DNA of 64,000 nucleotides from Pseudomonadota bacterium. Lineage in GTDB: Bacteria; Pseudomonadota; Alphaproteobacteria; Rhizobiales; Rhizobiaceae. The notes under the pieces were generated by a model. The model searched no databases. It was not told the origin of the DNA and saw nothing but the letters and a program-made list of their open reading frames with translations. Position 1 is the stretch's first letter. Each line of letters begins with the position of its first letter. Location: the NCBI GenBank assembly GCA_023404095.1, contig JAEYDD010000041.1, positions 310,001 through 374,000 on the forward strand. Direction: 5' to 3'. Position numbers and translations under genes: made by a program. Positions 44,986 to 55,107 of this stretch are shown piece by piece.

Positions 44986-45999
44986 TCAGTTCCTCCGGCC
45001 GATGGCGATAAGGGGTTCGGCGTCCTGGGCGGCATCTGCGGTTCTCTGGTCGCGCGCCAGCCAGATCGTGACCGTCAGCGCATCGTCCCCGCCGCCGGCG
45101 GGCGTCAGGTCGACGGCCTGTTCGACGGCAAGGCCGGCCTGCTCCAGCCACTCACGCATCGCCTGATGCGAAAAGCCGAGGCGCAGATGGGCATGGTCGT
45201 CGCGAAGATGCTCCAGCGCGTGCGGCGCCAGATCGATGATCACCAGGCGACCGGACGGGCGCAGCATGCGCGCGGCTTCGGCGATGGCGGCTGCCGGATC
45301 GTCGAGGAAATGCAGCACCTGGTGAATGGTCACCACGTCGAATTCGTCGCGCTCGAGCGGCAGGTTGAAAATGTCGCCGTGGCGGATGGACGCCTTGGTG
45401 ATGCCGGCGCGATCGAGGTTGGCTCGGGCGACGGCCAGCATATCGCGGCTGGCATCGACGCCGACACCGCGGCGATAGAGGCCTTCGAAAAGCTGAAGGA
45501 TACGGCCGGTACCGGTTCCCAGATCGAGGAAGGCGTCGACCGGGCCGTCGCCGATGAGCTTCAGGAGTGCTGCCTCGACCTCCGCCTCGCTGACATGCAG
45601 GCGGCGCAGTTCGTCCCACTCCGAAGCGTTGCGGCTGAAATAGGCCTGCGCCTTTTCCGCCCGCGCCTTCTTCAGCACCGCGAGGCGCTCGGCGTCGCGG
45701 GCAAAGACGGGATCGGCCACATCGATGCGCTCGAGCAGAAGCCGCGCCAAAGCGACCGCCTCCCCCTCGTGCGCCAGCCTGAAATAGGCCCAGGCGCCTT
45801 CCTGGTACCGTTCGATGAGGACCGCCTCGGCCAAAAGCTTGAGATGGCGCGAAATGCGCGGCTGGGACTGGCCGAGGATGTCAGTCAGGTCGGTCACCGT
45901 CAGGTCGCCGCGTGAGAGCAGCGCCAGAAGCCGCAGGCGCGTCGATTCGCCAGCCGTCTTCAAAACTTCTACAATGTCGTCCAATCCGAGCTTCGCCAC
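44986..45999 (-). CDS. ArsR-type regulator fused to SAM-dependent methyltransferase
   Basis: 337 residues in two domains. Residues 1-95: winged helix of ArsR type (LRLLALLSRGDLTVTDLTDILGQSQPRISRHLKLLAEA). Residues 140-320: class I methyltransferase (FLDLGTGTGRILQLF, GVDASRDMLAVARANL, FDVVTIHQVLHFLDD). The fusion with metF downstream fits SAM/SAH-sensing regulators of methionine metabolism such as SahR-like proteins; whether it still methylates anything is unknown. A palindrome just upstream of its start is a probable autoregulatory operator. Confidence 0.92.
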   Translation of the reverse strand: MAKLGLDDIVEVLKTAGESTRLRLLALLSRGDLTVTDLTDILGQSQPRISRHLKLLAEAVLIERYQEGAWAYFRLAHEGEAVALARLLLERIDVADPVFARDAERLAVLKKARAEKAQAYFSRNASEWDELRRLHVSEAEVEAALLKLIGDGPVDAFLDLGTGTGRILQLFEGLYRRGVGVDASRDMLAVARANLDRAGITKASIRHGDIFNLPLERDEFDVVTIHQVLHFLDDPAAAIAEAARMLRPSGRLVIIDLAPHALEHLRDDHAHLRLGFSHQAMREWLEQAGLAVEQAVDLTPAGGGDDALTVTIWLARDQRTADAAQDAEPLIAIGRRN

Positions 46000-46021
46000 G
46001 CGATCACCTGAGCACCATCAA

Positions 46022-46043
46022 GACATAAACATATCTTTATGTC
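46022..46043. promoter_or_regulatory. Palindromic operator of the metF regulator operon
   Basis: Perfect 8-nt arms GACATAAA and TTTATGTC separated by 6 nt, 22 bp upstream of the regulator start codon. Position and symmetry fit the binding site of a homodimeric ArsR protein acting on its own operon. Confidence 0.7.
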
Positions 46044-46492
46044 ACGAAACAAGCGAGTGCAAGCCGTAATCGCCGGGAACCTGAAGATAGGTCCAGCCCC
46101 AGCAGCGGAAAGGGTAGCACGCAGGCGGGCCTTCGCCAGCGATCACGCCCGGCGCCGGGTTCTGAACGGCGCCACGCGCAGTCGATCGATCACTGTGGAC
46201 GAAAGCCGCCCCCGCTGCTGGCCTCTGCAGCAGGGCGATGCAACCGCACTCTTCGCCCGCCGCGTCCACCGCCCCAAAAGCTATGACACGTAACGGATGA
46301 GGCGGCGATGTTGGCCGCACTTCGCCAGGCAACGCTCTACCGGTGCCGAGCACATCCGGTTCCAGCAACGGCAGACCAGGCCTGTCGCCGAAACATCTGC
46401 TGCGGCGTTGTAAGTGGAGGTGCGGGAACTCAGAGCCGGACGCGCCAGATGCAGCCGCAAAGCGAGCCAGGCCTCGGCGACAGCGAGGATCA
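46044..46492. other. Non-coding gap upstream of the metF regulator
   Basis: About 450 bp without a gene I can support. Open frames here have no ribosome site and no family match. I looked for a SAM-type riboswitch core and did not recognise one. Nothing further seen. Confidence 0.5.
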
Positions 46493-46529
46493 GAAAAGCA
46501 GTGGGCGCAGCCGCATCGCGACTGCGCCC
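46493..46529 (-). terminator. Probable terminator of ettA
   Basis: Arms GGGCGCAG/CTGCGCCC (8 nt, perfect) with 11-nt loop, then ACTGCTTTTC on the minus strand, 27 bp after the ettA stop. Confidence 0.6.
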
Positions 46530-46555
46530 GGAAGAGCCGAAACGCGAAGCGTGCC

Positions 46556-48205
<1,650 letters not shown>

Positions 48206-48495
48206 AACGCGTGTGCTCCGCATCGAAAGGGATTTTGCCCGCTATGTAGGCGAATTCGTCCGCAGCGGCAATGCGGCCGCAGCCCGCGCCGGTGAATTGT
48301 CGGGAGAACGTCTTCGGCTCGATGGACGCGGTGGTCCGGCATCAGGCAGCCACAGTTGCCAGCTGGCGTGGAGCAGCCCCCGCCTCCCCTTGCTCCTGCG
48401 CCTGATGCTTCCCCCCTTGCAGTGCTGCCGCTCCACCACTCCGCGGCTTCGCCGACCTTCCCTCCCCGGCGCGCCACGCAATGGCACGCCGTTCG

Positions 48496-49284
48496 TCAGG
48501 GCTCCTTGCTGCCACCTGCGTCGGCAAGAAATCCGGTCGTGCAATCCTGCTTAGTCGGAGCTGCATTCAGGACCAGCGCCGACAGCTCGCCTTCCGCAGC
48601 CGAGAGCCCGATCGTTACGCCGGTGACGACCGCCTTGCCGTCCACACTGCGGCACCGCAGCCGCACACGCTCACCGGCACCTGCACCGAAAGCGCCGTCG
48701 AAGGCTTCGCCGACCTCGGATATCGTCACGATCGTCCCTGACCTGCTGGCAAAGAAGGCCCCGACCTGCGAGCGGTTGACAGCTTCCAGCATGTCGAGGG
48801 CGCGCGAAAAATAAACCTCGGCCGTTGCCGCATGGCAGGTTCCGTGCATCAGCCATTGATGCCGGTCGAGACCGGAAGCGACACCGGGCATCGCCGCTGC
48901 AAGCCGGGCCTCTATGCCGTCGGAAAGGACGAGCTTGGGCAGATCGTCCCATTTTCGCGACCGGTCGCGCTTCTTCAGTTCCGCATCGATGCCGCAGTAA
49001 CTATTCTTCACCTGCCACAGCCCATGCAGGCCCAGGCGTGGCGCCAGCCCATGCCCAGCAGCCTTCTCGCATTCCGCCGCGTTTGGCCGGACCATGCAGT
49101 AGCCCGGCTGCCAGCTAAGGGCCAGCACGTGGCGGGTGGCGCCTTCAGGCGCTTCTAGGGGCAACGGCGCGGCAAGCGCCGGCCCTGACGCCGTGATGGA
49201 AAGGGAGAAGTAGAAAGAGGCTAGAAGAACCCCCCAAAAGCCGCACACGACAGTTCTGAGCCATGCAAATCCGGGCATCCTCAT
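48496..49284 (-). CDS. Secreted RNase T2-family ribonuclease
   Basis: 262 residues, signal peptide ending near residue 39 (GPALA-AP), so periplasmic or secreted. Active site 1 is intact: LALSWQPGYC and HGLW with H87. Active site 2 reads RHQWLMHGTC: the second catalytic His (H147) is present, but the usual Glu and Lys of HEWxKHGTC are Gln143 and Met146. Six or more cysteines fit the disulfide-rich fold. RNA scavenging is the family role; activity of this variant is unproven. Confidence 0.9.
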   Translation of the reverse strand: MRMPGFAWLRTVVCGFWGVLLASFYFSLSITASGPALAAPLPLEAPEGATRHVLALSWQPGYCMVRPNAAECEKAAGHGLAPRLGLHGLWQVKNSYCGIDAELKKRDRSRKWDDLPKLVLSDGIEARLAAAMPGVASGLDRHQWLMHGTCHAATAEVYFSRALDMLEAVNRSQVGAFFASRSGTIVTISEVGEAFDGAFGAGAGERVRLRCRSVDGKAVVTGVTIGLSAAEGELSALVLNAAPTKQDCTTGFLADAGGSKEP

Positions 49285-49451
49285 GATACGCTCCAGAAAT
49301 AGAACAAAACATAAACATTAATCAATAAAAGCGCGAATTATGCAACCATAAATTTTACGGCATCGAACTGTCGTCGGGAGCCAGCGATTGCAATTGCCGA
49401 CGAAATCCTTTTGAAGATCACGGCATCCCAACCGCCAAAGGCACTCCGCAC

Positions 49452-50405
49452 ATGTTTTCCGAGATGCGCGCTCTCCAGAGCCCCACCGGCGCCACGCTTG
49501 CGCTGCGCCATGCCGGAAGCAGCGCCGGGAAAAGGGGTATCGTCCTCATCAGCCACGGCCTGGCGGAGCATGCCGGCCGCTATGGGCCGTTCGCCGAACA
49601 CCTCGCCTCCAGGGGCTTTCACGTCTACGCCCACGACCATCGCGGCCACGGCGCCACGACCGCTCCGGACGCGCCGCCCGGCCGTTTCGCCGCGCGGGAC
49701 GGGCACGACGTGGCGCTCCGGGACATGCTCGCCGTGCGTGAGGCGGCGGTGGCCCTGCACCCCGGCCTGCCGGTCATCCAGTTCGGCCATTCGATGGGCG
49801 GCCTGCTCGCACTTGCCTTTGCCGAGGCTTATCCCGAAAAAATCGACGCCCTCGCCTGTTGGAACGCCAATCACCGGCCGGGCCTTTCGGGCCGCGCCGC
49901 CCAGGCGCTGCTGCTGGTCGAGCGCATGCTGAAGGGCTCGGACGTGCCGAGCGACCTCCTGCCCCGCCTCACCTTCGCCGCGTGGGGCAAGGCCGTACCG
50001 GATCGGCGCACGGAGTTCGACTGGCTCTCGCACGATCCAGAGCAGGTCGAGCTCTACCTGGCAGATCCGCTCTGCGGCTTCGATGCCAGCGTCTCGCTGT
50101 GGCTCGACATCCTCCGCCTCGCCTATTCCGGCGCCGACCTCGCGCGGCTTGCCCGGCTGCCGCGCTCATTGCCCATCCATATCGCCGGCGGTGACGAGGA
50201 CCCGGCAACGAACTTCGGCCGGGCGACATCCTGGCTTGCCGGGCGCATGAAGAAATCGGGCCTTGCCGAGGTGACGGCGGTGGTCTATCGCGGTCTTCGC
50301 CACGAAACGCTGAACGAGCGGCGGGATCTGCGCGAAAAGCCCCTTGAGGATTTCGTCCGCTGGTGTCTGAAGGTGGCGGCAACCCGCAAGCATCCCGGTG
50401 ACTGA
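49452..50405 (+). CDS. Alpha/beta hydrolase, monoacylglycerol lipase-like
   Basis: 317 residues, Hydrolase_4 (lysophospholipase/monoacylglycerol lipase) type. Oxyanion region LISHGLAEHAGRY, DHRGHGAT, nucleophile elbow GHSMGG with S114, Asp in IAGGDEDPATN, and His in YRGLRHETLNE. No signal peptide. Directly precedes a DMT transporter with adjoining codons, so the pair is probably an operon. A membrane lipid or monoacylglycerol substrate is inferred from the family. Confidence 0.9.
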   Translation: MFSEMRALQSPTGATLALRHAGSSAGKRGIVLISHGLAEHAGRYGPFAEHLASRGFHVYAHDHRGHGATTAPDAPPGRFAARDGHDVALRDMLAVREAAVALHPGLPVIQFGHSMGGLLALAFAEAYPEKIDALACWNANHRPGLSGRAAQALLLVERMLKGSDVPSDLLPRLTFAAWGKAVPDRRTEFDWLSHDPEQVELYLADPLCGFDASVSLWLDILRLAYSGADLARLARLPRSLPIHIAGGDEDPATNFGRATSWLAGRMKKSGLAEVTAVVYRGLRHETLNERRDLREKPLEDFVRWCLKVAATRKHPGD

Positions 50406-50406
50406 G

Positions 50407-51360
50407 ATGAGCACGCACGCCGCCTTCCCCCGACCAGCCGTCCGCAACGAGGTCGGCCTCGGCCTTGCCCTGATGGTGGTTTCGGTGCTGCTCGCCCCGG
50501 TCATCGACATTTTCTCCAAACTCGCGGTGGCCGACGTGCCGGCAACGGTCATCACGCTGTGCCGCTTCGTGTTCCAGACGCTGACGCTGCTGCCGATCGT
50601 GCTCTGGCGCGGGTCGCTGCTCGACCTGACGCGCAAGAAGGTGGCGCTGCATGCCGTGCGCGGCCTGATGACGGCGATCGTCATGATCAGCTTTGTCACG
50701 GCGCTTTCGGTGATGGAGCTTGCCGATGCGCTGGCGATCTTCTTCGTCGAGCCGATCATCCTGACGATCCTCGGCGCGATCTTCCTCAAGGAGACCATCG
50801 GCTGGCGCCGCTACACGGCGTGCGCGGTCGGCTTCATGGGCGCCCTGCTCGTCATCCAGCCGAGCCTTCAGGAGGTCGGCCCGGTGGCGCTCCTGCCGAT
50901 CGTTTCGGCATTCTGCCTGGCCATTTTCCTTCTGATCACCCGTATGGCCGCGCAGAGCGAGGACCCGTGGTCGATGCAGTTGCACACCGGCCTGTGGGGC
51001 GCAGGCTTCACTGTGGTCGCGCTCGCGGTGGGCGGCCTTTTCGGCTGGCCGATGTTCACCGCCGTGATGCCGCAGGGCGATACCGTGATCTACATCGTCG
51101 GTGCCGGGATCGCAGCAACGGTCTCCGGCATCTTCGGCGCCTATGCCTACCGCCATGCGCCGGCCTCGGTCCTGGCTCCGCTGCAATACCTCGAAATCGT
51201 CTCGGCAACGGTGCTCGGCTGGTGGGTCTTCGGCGACCTGCCCGATGCGCTCAAATGGCTCGGCATCGGCATCATCATCGGTTCCGGTCTCTATGTGATC
51301 TGGCGGGAGCACAGGCTGCGTAGGCAAGCGATGCAGCCGCCACCGCTGCCGATTGTCTGA
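50407..51360 (+). CDS. EamA/DMT-family transporter
   Basis: 317 residues from ATG (MSTHAAFPRPAV); a GTG three codons upstream, overlapping the hydrolase end, is equally possible. Ten helices in two EamA repeats (LGLALMVVSVLLAPVIDIFSKL opens the first; WWVFGDLPDALKWLGIGIIIGSGLYVIW closes the second). The substrate is not evident; pairing with a lipase-like gene may be functional or incidental. Confidence 0.87.
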   Translation: MSTHAAFPRPAVRNEVGLGLALMVVSVLLAPVIDIFSKLAVADVPATVITLCRFVFQTLTLLPIVLWRGSLLDLTRKKVALHAVRGLMTAIVMISFVTALSVMELADALAIFFVEPIILTILGAIFLKETIGWRRYTACAVGFMGALLVIQPSLQEVGPVALLPIVSAFCLAIFLLITRMAAQSEDPWSMQLHTGLWGAGFTVVALAVGGLFGWPMFTAVMPQGDTVIYIVGAGIAATVSGIFGAYAYRHAPASVLAPLQYLEIVSATVLGWWVFGDLPDALKWLGIGIIIGSGLYVIWREHRLRRQAMQPPPLPIV

Positions 51361-51532
51361 GGAGCAGCAGTTGGCAGTCGAGAATTGAGAAATGCCAGGC
51401 GGTTAGTCCGGGCGCTCATCAACTCATGCGGGCTTGACGCTATCCCCAGCCGGCCAACTTTGGTATCCAGAACACCCGTGCTGGCGACAAGAAGCCGAAA
51501 AGGTCCCTCCGGCGCGGGCAAGGAGGATGCCC

Positions 51533-52729
51533 ATGAACGTGAAGACCCTGCCGCTTTCCGGCTTCCGAGTCATCGAACTTGCGCGCGTGCTTGCTGGCCC
51601 CTGGGCGGGCCAGATGCTGGCCGATCTCGGCGCCGACGTGATCAAGGTCGAAAGCCCCGATGGCGGGGACGACACCCGCGCCTGGGGGCCGCCTTTCGTC
51701 ACGGGGAAGGACGGCGCAAACCTTTCCTCCGCCTACTACCATTCGACCAACCGCAACAAGCGCGCGATCGCGCTGGATTTCCGCTCGGCGGAGGACCTGG
51801 ACCTCGCCCGCCGGCTCATTCGCACCGCCGACGTCGTCATCGAGAATTTCAAGGTCGGCGGGCTTGAGAAATACGGGCTCGACTACAAGAGCCTTGCAGC
51901 CGAAAATCCCAGGCTCGTCTATTGCTCCATCACCGGCTTCGGGCAGGACGGGCCGTATGCGGCGCGGGCGGGCTACGACTATATCGTCCAGGGTATGTCC
52001 GGCTTCATGTCGGTGACCGGTGCGCCGGATGGCGAGCCGATGAAGGCCGGCGTCGCCATTGCCGACATCTTTACCGGCATCTATTCAGTGGCCGCCATTC
52101 AGGCCGCCCTGATCCACGCCATGCGGACCGGCAAGGGCCAGCAGATCGACATGGCCCTGCTCGACGTGCAGTCCGCCGTCATGGCGAACCAGAACATGAA
52201 CTACCTCGTGTCGGGCGTCGCCCCCACCCGGCTCGGGAACGCCCACCCGAACATCACCCCCTACGAGGTGATCGAGACGGCCGACGGCCACATCATCCTT
52301 GCGGTCGGAAACGACGGGCAATTCCAGCGTTTTTGCGCGATCCTCGGCCGCGAAGACCTGCCGGCAGACGAGCGCTTCTCCACCAACAAGTCCCGCGTCA
52401 AACATCGGGCTGACCTGCGCCCGCTGATCCTGGAGCAGAGCCGCAACTGGACCAAGGCCGACCTGCTTTCCGCCTGCGAACGCAACGGCGTGCCGGCCGG
52501 CCCGATCAACTCGATCGCCGAAACCTTCGACGACCCCCAGATCAAGGCGCGCGGCATGCGGCTGGATCTTGCCGACAGCGAAGGCAACACCATACCCGGC
52601 GTGCGCACCCCGATCGTCTTCTCCGAAACGCCGCTGTCCTACGACCGTCCGAGCCCGCGTCTCGGCGAACATTCGGCCGAGATCCTCGCCGAACTCGAAG
52701 CCATCGAAGAAAAAAGGAAGTCTGCATGA
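51533..52729 (+). CDS. CaiB/BaiF (class III) CoA-transferase
   Basis: Moves CoA between carboxylic acids by an aspartyl-anhydride mechanism. 398 residues from the ATG 6 nt after AAGGAGG. Family features: GFRVIELARVLAGPWAGQMLADLGADVIKVE at the N-terminus, NRNKRAIALDF, ITGFGQDGPYAARAGYDYIVQ with the presumed catalytic D149, and PIYEV-like NITPYEVIET. Formyl-CoA, carnitine and succinyl-CoA:acid transferases all share these. Its stop overlaps the start of a ThDP enzyme as ATGA. Confidence 0.92.
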   Translation: MNVKTLPLSGFRVIELARVLAGPWAGQMLADLGADVIKVESPDGGDDTRAWGPPFVTGKDGANLSSAYYHSTNRNKRAIALDFRSAEDLDLARRLIRTADVVIENFKVGGLEKYGLDYKSLAAENPRLVYCSITGFGQDGPYAARAGYDYIVQGMSGFMSVTGAPDGEPMKAGVAIADIFTGIYSVAAIQAALIHAMRTGKGQQIDMALLDVQSAVMANQNMNYLVSGVAPTRLGNAHPNITPYEVIETADGHIILAVGNDGQFQRFCAILGREDLPADERFSTNKSRVKHRADLRPLILEQSRNWTKADLLSACERNGVPAGPINSIAETFDDPQIKARGMRLDLADSEGNTIPGVRTPIVFSETPLSYDRPSPRLGEHSAEILAELEAIEEKRKSA

Positions 52730-54426
52730 ACGCGCCCGTGACGCATGGTTCGCCTGAGGCTTCCGGCGGCATCGCCCCCAGGACGGGCGGTCAACTCATC
52801 GTCGATGCGCTCGTCGCAAACGGCGTGAAGCGCCTCTCCTGCGTTCCCGGAGAGAGCTTCCTCGCCGTGCTCGACGCGCTGCACGACACCGACATCGACG
52901 TTCTCGTCTGCCGCCAGGAAGGCGGCGCGGCAATGATGGCGGATTGCTGGGGCCGGCTGACCGGCGAGCCGGGCATCTGCATGGTCACCCGCGGCCCCGG
53001 CGCCACCAATGCTTCCGCCGGCCTGCACATCGCCCGGCAGGATTCGGTGCCGATGATCCTCTTCATCGGCCAGGTCCAGCGCGAGGCGCGCGAACGCGAG
53101 GCCTTCCAGGAGATCGAATATCGCCGCGCCTTCACCGAGCTCGCCAAATGGGTGGTCGAGATCGACGATGCGCGCCGCATCCCGGAATTCGTCACCCGCG
53201 CCTTTGCGGTCGCGACTTCGGGAAGGCCCGGTCCGGTCGTCGTGGTGCTGCCGGAGGACATGCTGACCGACACGGTAGAGGCAGTGGCAGCCAAGCCCTT
53301 CGTTCCCGTCGAGGCCCATCCCGGCCCAGCCCAGCTCGAAACGTTCAGGGACCTGCTGGAAAGGGCGGAGCGACCGATCGCCATCCTCGGCGGGACGCGC
53401 TGGACGGAAGAGAGCGTCGCAGCTTTCACCGCCTTCGCCGAGCGCTTCGCCCTGCCTGTCGCCTGTTCCTTCCGCCGGCAGATGCTGTTCGACCACCTGC
53501 ATCCGAACTATGCCGGCGATTCCGGCGTCGCCATCAATCCGGCGCTGGCAGACGAGATTCGCGAGGCCGATTTCGTCCTCCTGCTGGGTGACCGCTACTC
53601 GGAAATGCCCTCTTCCAGATATACGCTGCTGAGCGTGCCCTACCCGCAGCAGACGCTGGTGCACGTGCACCCCGATCCTTCCGAGTTGGGCCGCGTCTAT
53701 CGGCCCGAGCTTGCGATTTGCGCAAGCCCGGCGGATTTCGTGGCGGCCCTTGCCGGCCTCTCGCCCGCTGCACCGCCGCGCTGGACGGAGCGGACTAAGG
53801 CGATGCACGCGACCTACCGCACCTGGTCGACGCCTCCCGTCACCGGACCCGGCGACGTCCACATGGGGCCGATCATGGCCTGGCTCGAAGAAAATGTGCC
53901 TGACGATGCGATCTTCACCAACGGCGCCGGCAACTATGCCGTCTGGGTGCACCGCTTTCACCGCTATCGCCGCTTCGGCACGGAGGCGGCGCCAACGTCC
54001 GGCTCGATGGGTTACGGCCTGCCGGCGGCCGTTGCGGCCAAGACGCTTCATCCGCAACGCGAGGTCGTCTGCTTTGCCGGAGACGGCTGCTTCCTGATGC
54101 ACGGGCAGGAATTCGCCACCGCCGTCCGCTACAACCTCCCGATCATCGCGATCGTGATCAACAACGGCATGTACGGCACAATCCGGATGCATCAGGAGCG
54201 TGAATACCCCGGACGCGTCAGCGCCACCGGCCTCACCAATCCCGATTTCGCAGCCCTGGCCGTCTCCTATGGCGGCCATGGTGAGGTGGTGGCGAAGACG
54301 GAGGAGTTCGCGCCCGCATTCCTGCGCGCGCGCGAGAGCGGCAAGCCTGCCATCATCGAGGTGAAGCTCGATCCCGAAGCGATCACGCCCGCGCGCACGC
54401 TTTCGCAGATCAGGGACGGCCGCTAG
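52726..54426 (+). CDS. Thiamine diphosphate enzyme, acetolactate synthase/decarboxylase-like
   Basis: 566 residues with the three-domain ThDP fold: N-terminal Pyr domain with catalytic E65 (CRQEGGAAMMADCWGRLTG), central domain (RPIAILGGTRWTEESVAAF), and C-terminal PP domain with GDG at 452-454 and NN at 479-480. It is not anabolic IlvB by context: no regulatory subunit, and coupling to a CoA-transferase. That pairing recalls oxalate catabolism (Frc-Oxc), but specific oxalyl-CoA decarboxylase features were not confirmed. Substrate unknown. Confidence 0.9.
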   Translation: MNAPVTHGSPEASGGIAPRTGGQLIVDALVANGVKRLSCVPGESFLAVLDALHDTDIDVLVCRQEGGAAMMADCWGRLTGEPGICMVTRGPGATNASAGLHIARQDSVPMILFIGQVQREAREREAFQEIEYRRAFTELAKWVVEIDDARRIPEFVTRAFAVATSGRPGPVVVVLPEDMLTDTVEAVAAKPFVPVEAHPGPAQLETFRDLLERAERPIAILGGTRWTEESVAAFTAFAERFALPVACSFRRQMLFDHLHPNYAGDSGVAINPALADEIREADFVLLLGDRYSEMPSSRYTLLSVPYPQQTLVHVHPDPSELGRVYRPELAICASPADFVAALAGLSPAAPPRWTERTKAMHATYRTWSTPPVTGPGDVHMGPIMAWLEENVPDDAIFTNGAGNYAVWVHRFHRYRRFGTEAAPTSGSMGYGLPAAVAAKTLHPQREVVCFAGDGCFLMHGQEFATAVRYNLPIIAIVINNGMYGTIRMHQEREYPGRVSATGLTNPDFAALAVSYGGHGEVVAKTEEFAPAFLRARESGKPAIIEVKLDPEAITPARTLSQIRDGR

Positions 54427-54476
54427 AGCATTTCCAGCAGAGGCGGACACTGTTGCATGAGTACGATACCCCGCTT

Positions 54477-54591
54477 CCGTCATCCTGGCCCCGAGCCGGA
54501 ATCCAGCCGACTTGCGTCCGAAAGGCAAAAAGATTCTCGTGCGATCAAGGACTTGATCGCGCTGGTTCCCGGCTCGAGGCCGGGAAGACGG
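54477..54591. repeat. 115-bp palindromic repeat element, copy 2
   Basis: Outer arms 54477-54507 and 54561-54591 pair imperfectly over 31 nt (CCGTCATCC...CCAGC with GCTGG...GACGG). Inside is GCGATCAAG/CTTGATCGC (54541-54559), a perfect small hairpin. Ends, arm length and total size match the element at 42145-42260. Confidence 0.8.
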
Positions 54592-54694
54592 AGAGGGTAG
54601 CGTCTTTAGTCACGACGAATATCGTGAGACCGTAAAGTCACCTCTTAAAGTGACCCGTAAAAATCGTGGCCCAGACCGCCGTCCCGGGATCACC

Positions 54695-55033
54695 TCAGCC
54701 GCGCAGGTGCTGCGTCTGGCCGTAGATGTTGGTGGAACGGGCGCCGGAACGGCAATAGCCCAGCATCGGCCGCGGCAGCTCGTCCAGCGCGTCGACCATT
54801 TCGCGGACGGCATCCGCGGTGACACCCATGGTGCCGACCGGGATGTGGCGGATATCGAGGCCCAGTTCGGCGGCGCGCGCCGCGATCGCTGAAAATTCCG
54901 GCTGGTCGGGGCTTTCATGGTCGGGCCGGTGGCACACGATCGACTTGAACCCCATCGCCTTGATCTCGTCCAGATCCTCGACGCTGATCTGCCCGGAGAC
55001 CGAGTATTCGTCGTTGACCGCGCGAATGTCCAT
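54695..55033 (-). CDS. TIGR01244/DUF442 phosphatase-like protein
   Basis: 112 residues. A compact dual-specificity-phosphatase-like fold with the Cys-X5-Arg signature CRSGARS (C94, R99) and an HRPD/ES segment upstream. The same domain forms the N-terminal part of Blh, a sulfide-stress protein of rhizobia and Agrobacterium; here it stands alone. Substrate unknown. Followed by an aldose-epimerase-like gene in the upstream direction. Confidence 0.88.
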   Translation of the reverse strand: MDIRAVNDEYSVSGQISVEDLDEIKAMGFKSIVCHRPDHESPDQPEFSAIAARAAELGLDIRHIPVGTMGVTADAVREMVDALDELPRPMLGYCRSGARSTNIYGQTQHLRG

Positions 55034-55107
55034 GATGCGTGCCCTTCCCTAGGTTCTGCTGGCCACCGATGTAGGCGCGCCGGCGCCGGACGTCAATTGC
55101 GCCCGGT

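Noticed and set aside
46000..46300. Possible SAM riboswitch upstream of the metF operon
   Set aside because: No recognisable SAM-I, SAM-II or SAH riboswitch core; the palindromic operator explains regulation better.
52726..54426. Naming the ThDP enzyme oxalyl-CoA decarboxylase
   Set aside because: Suggested only by the neighbouring CoA-transferase; diagnostic residues could not be confirmed, so a neutral name is used.
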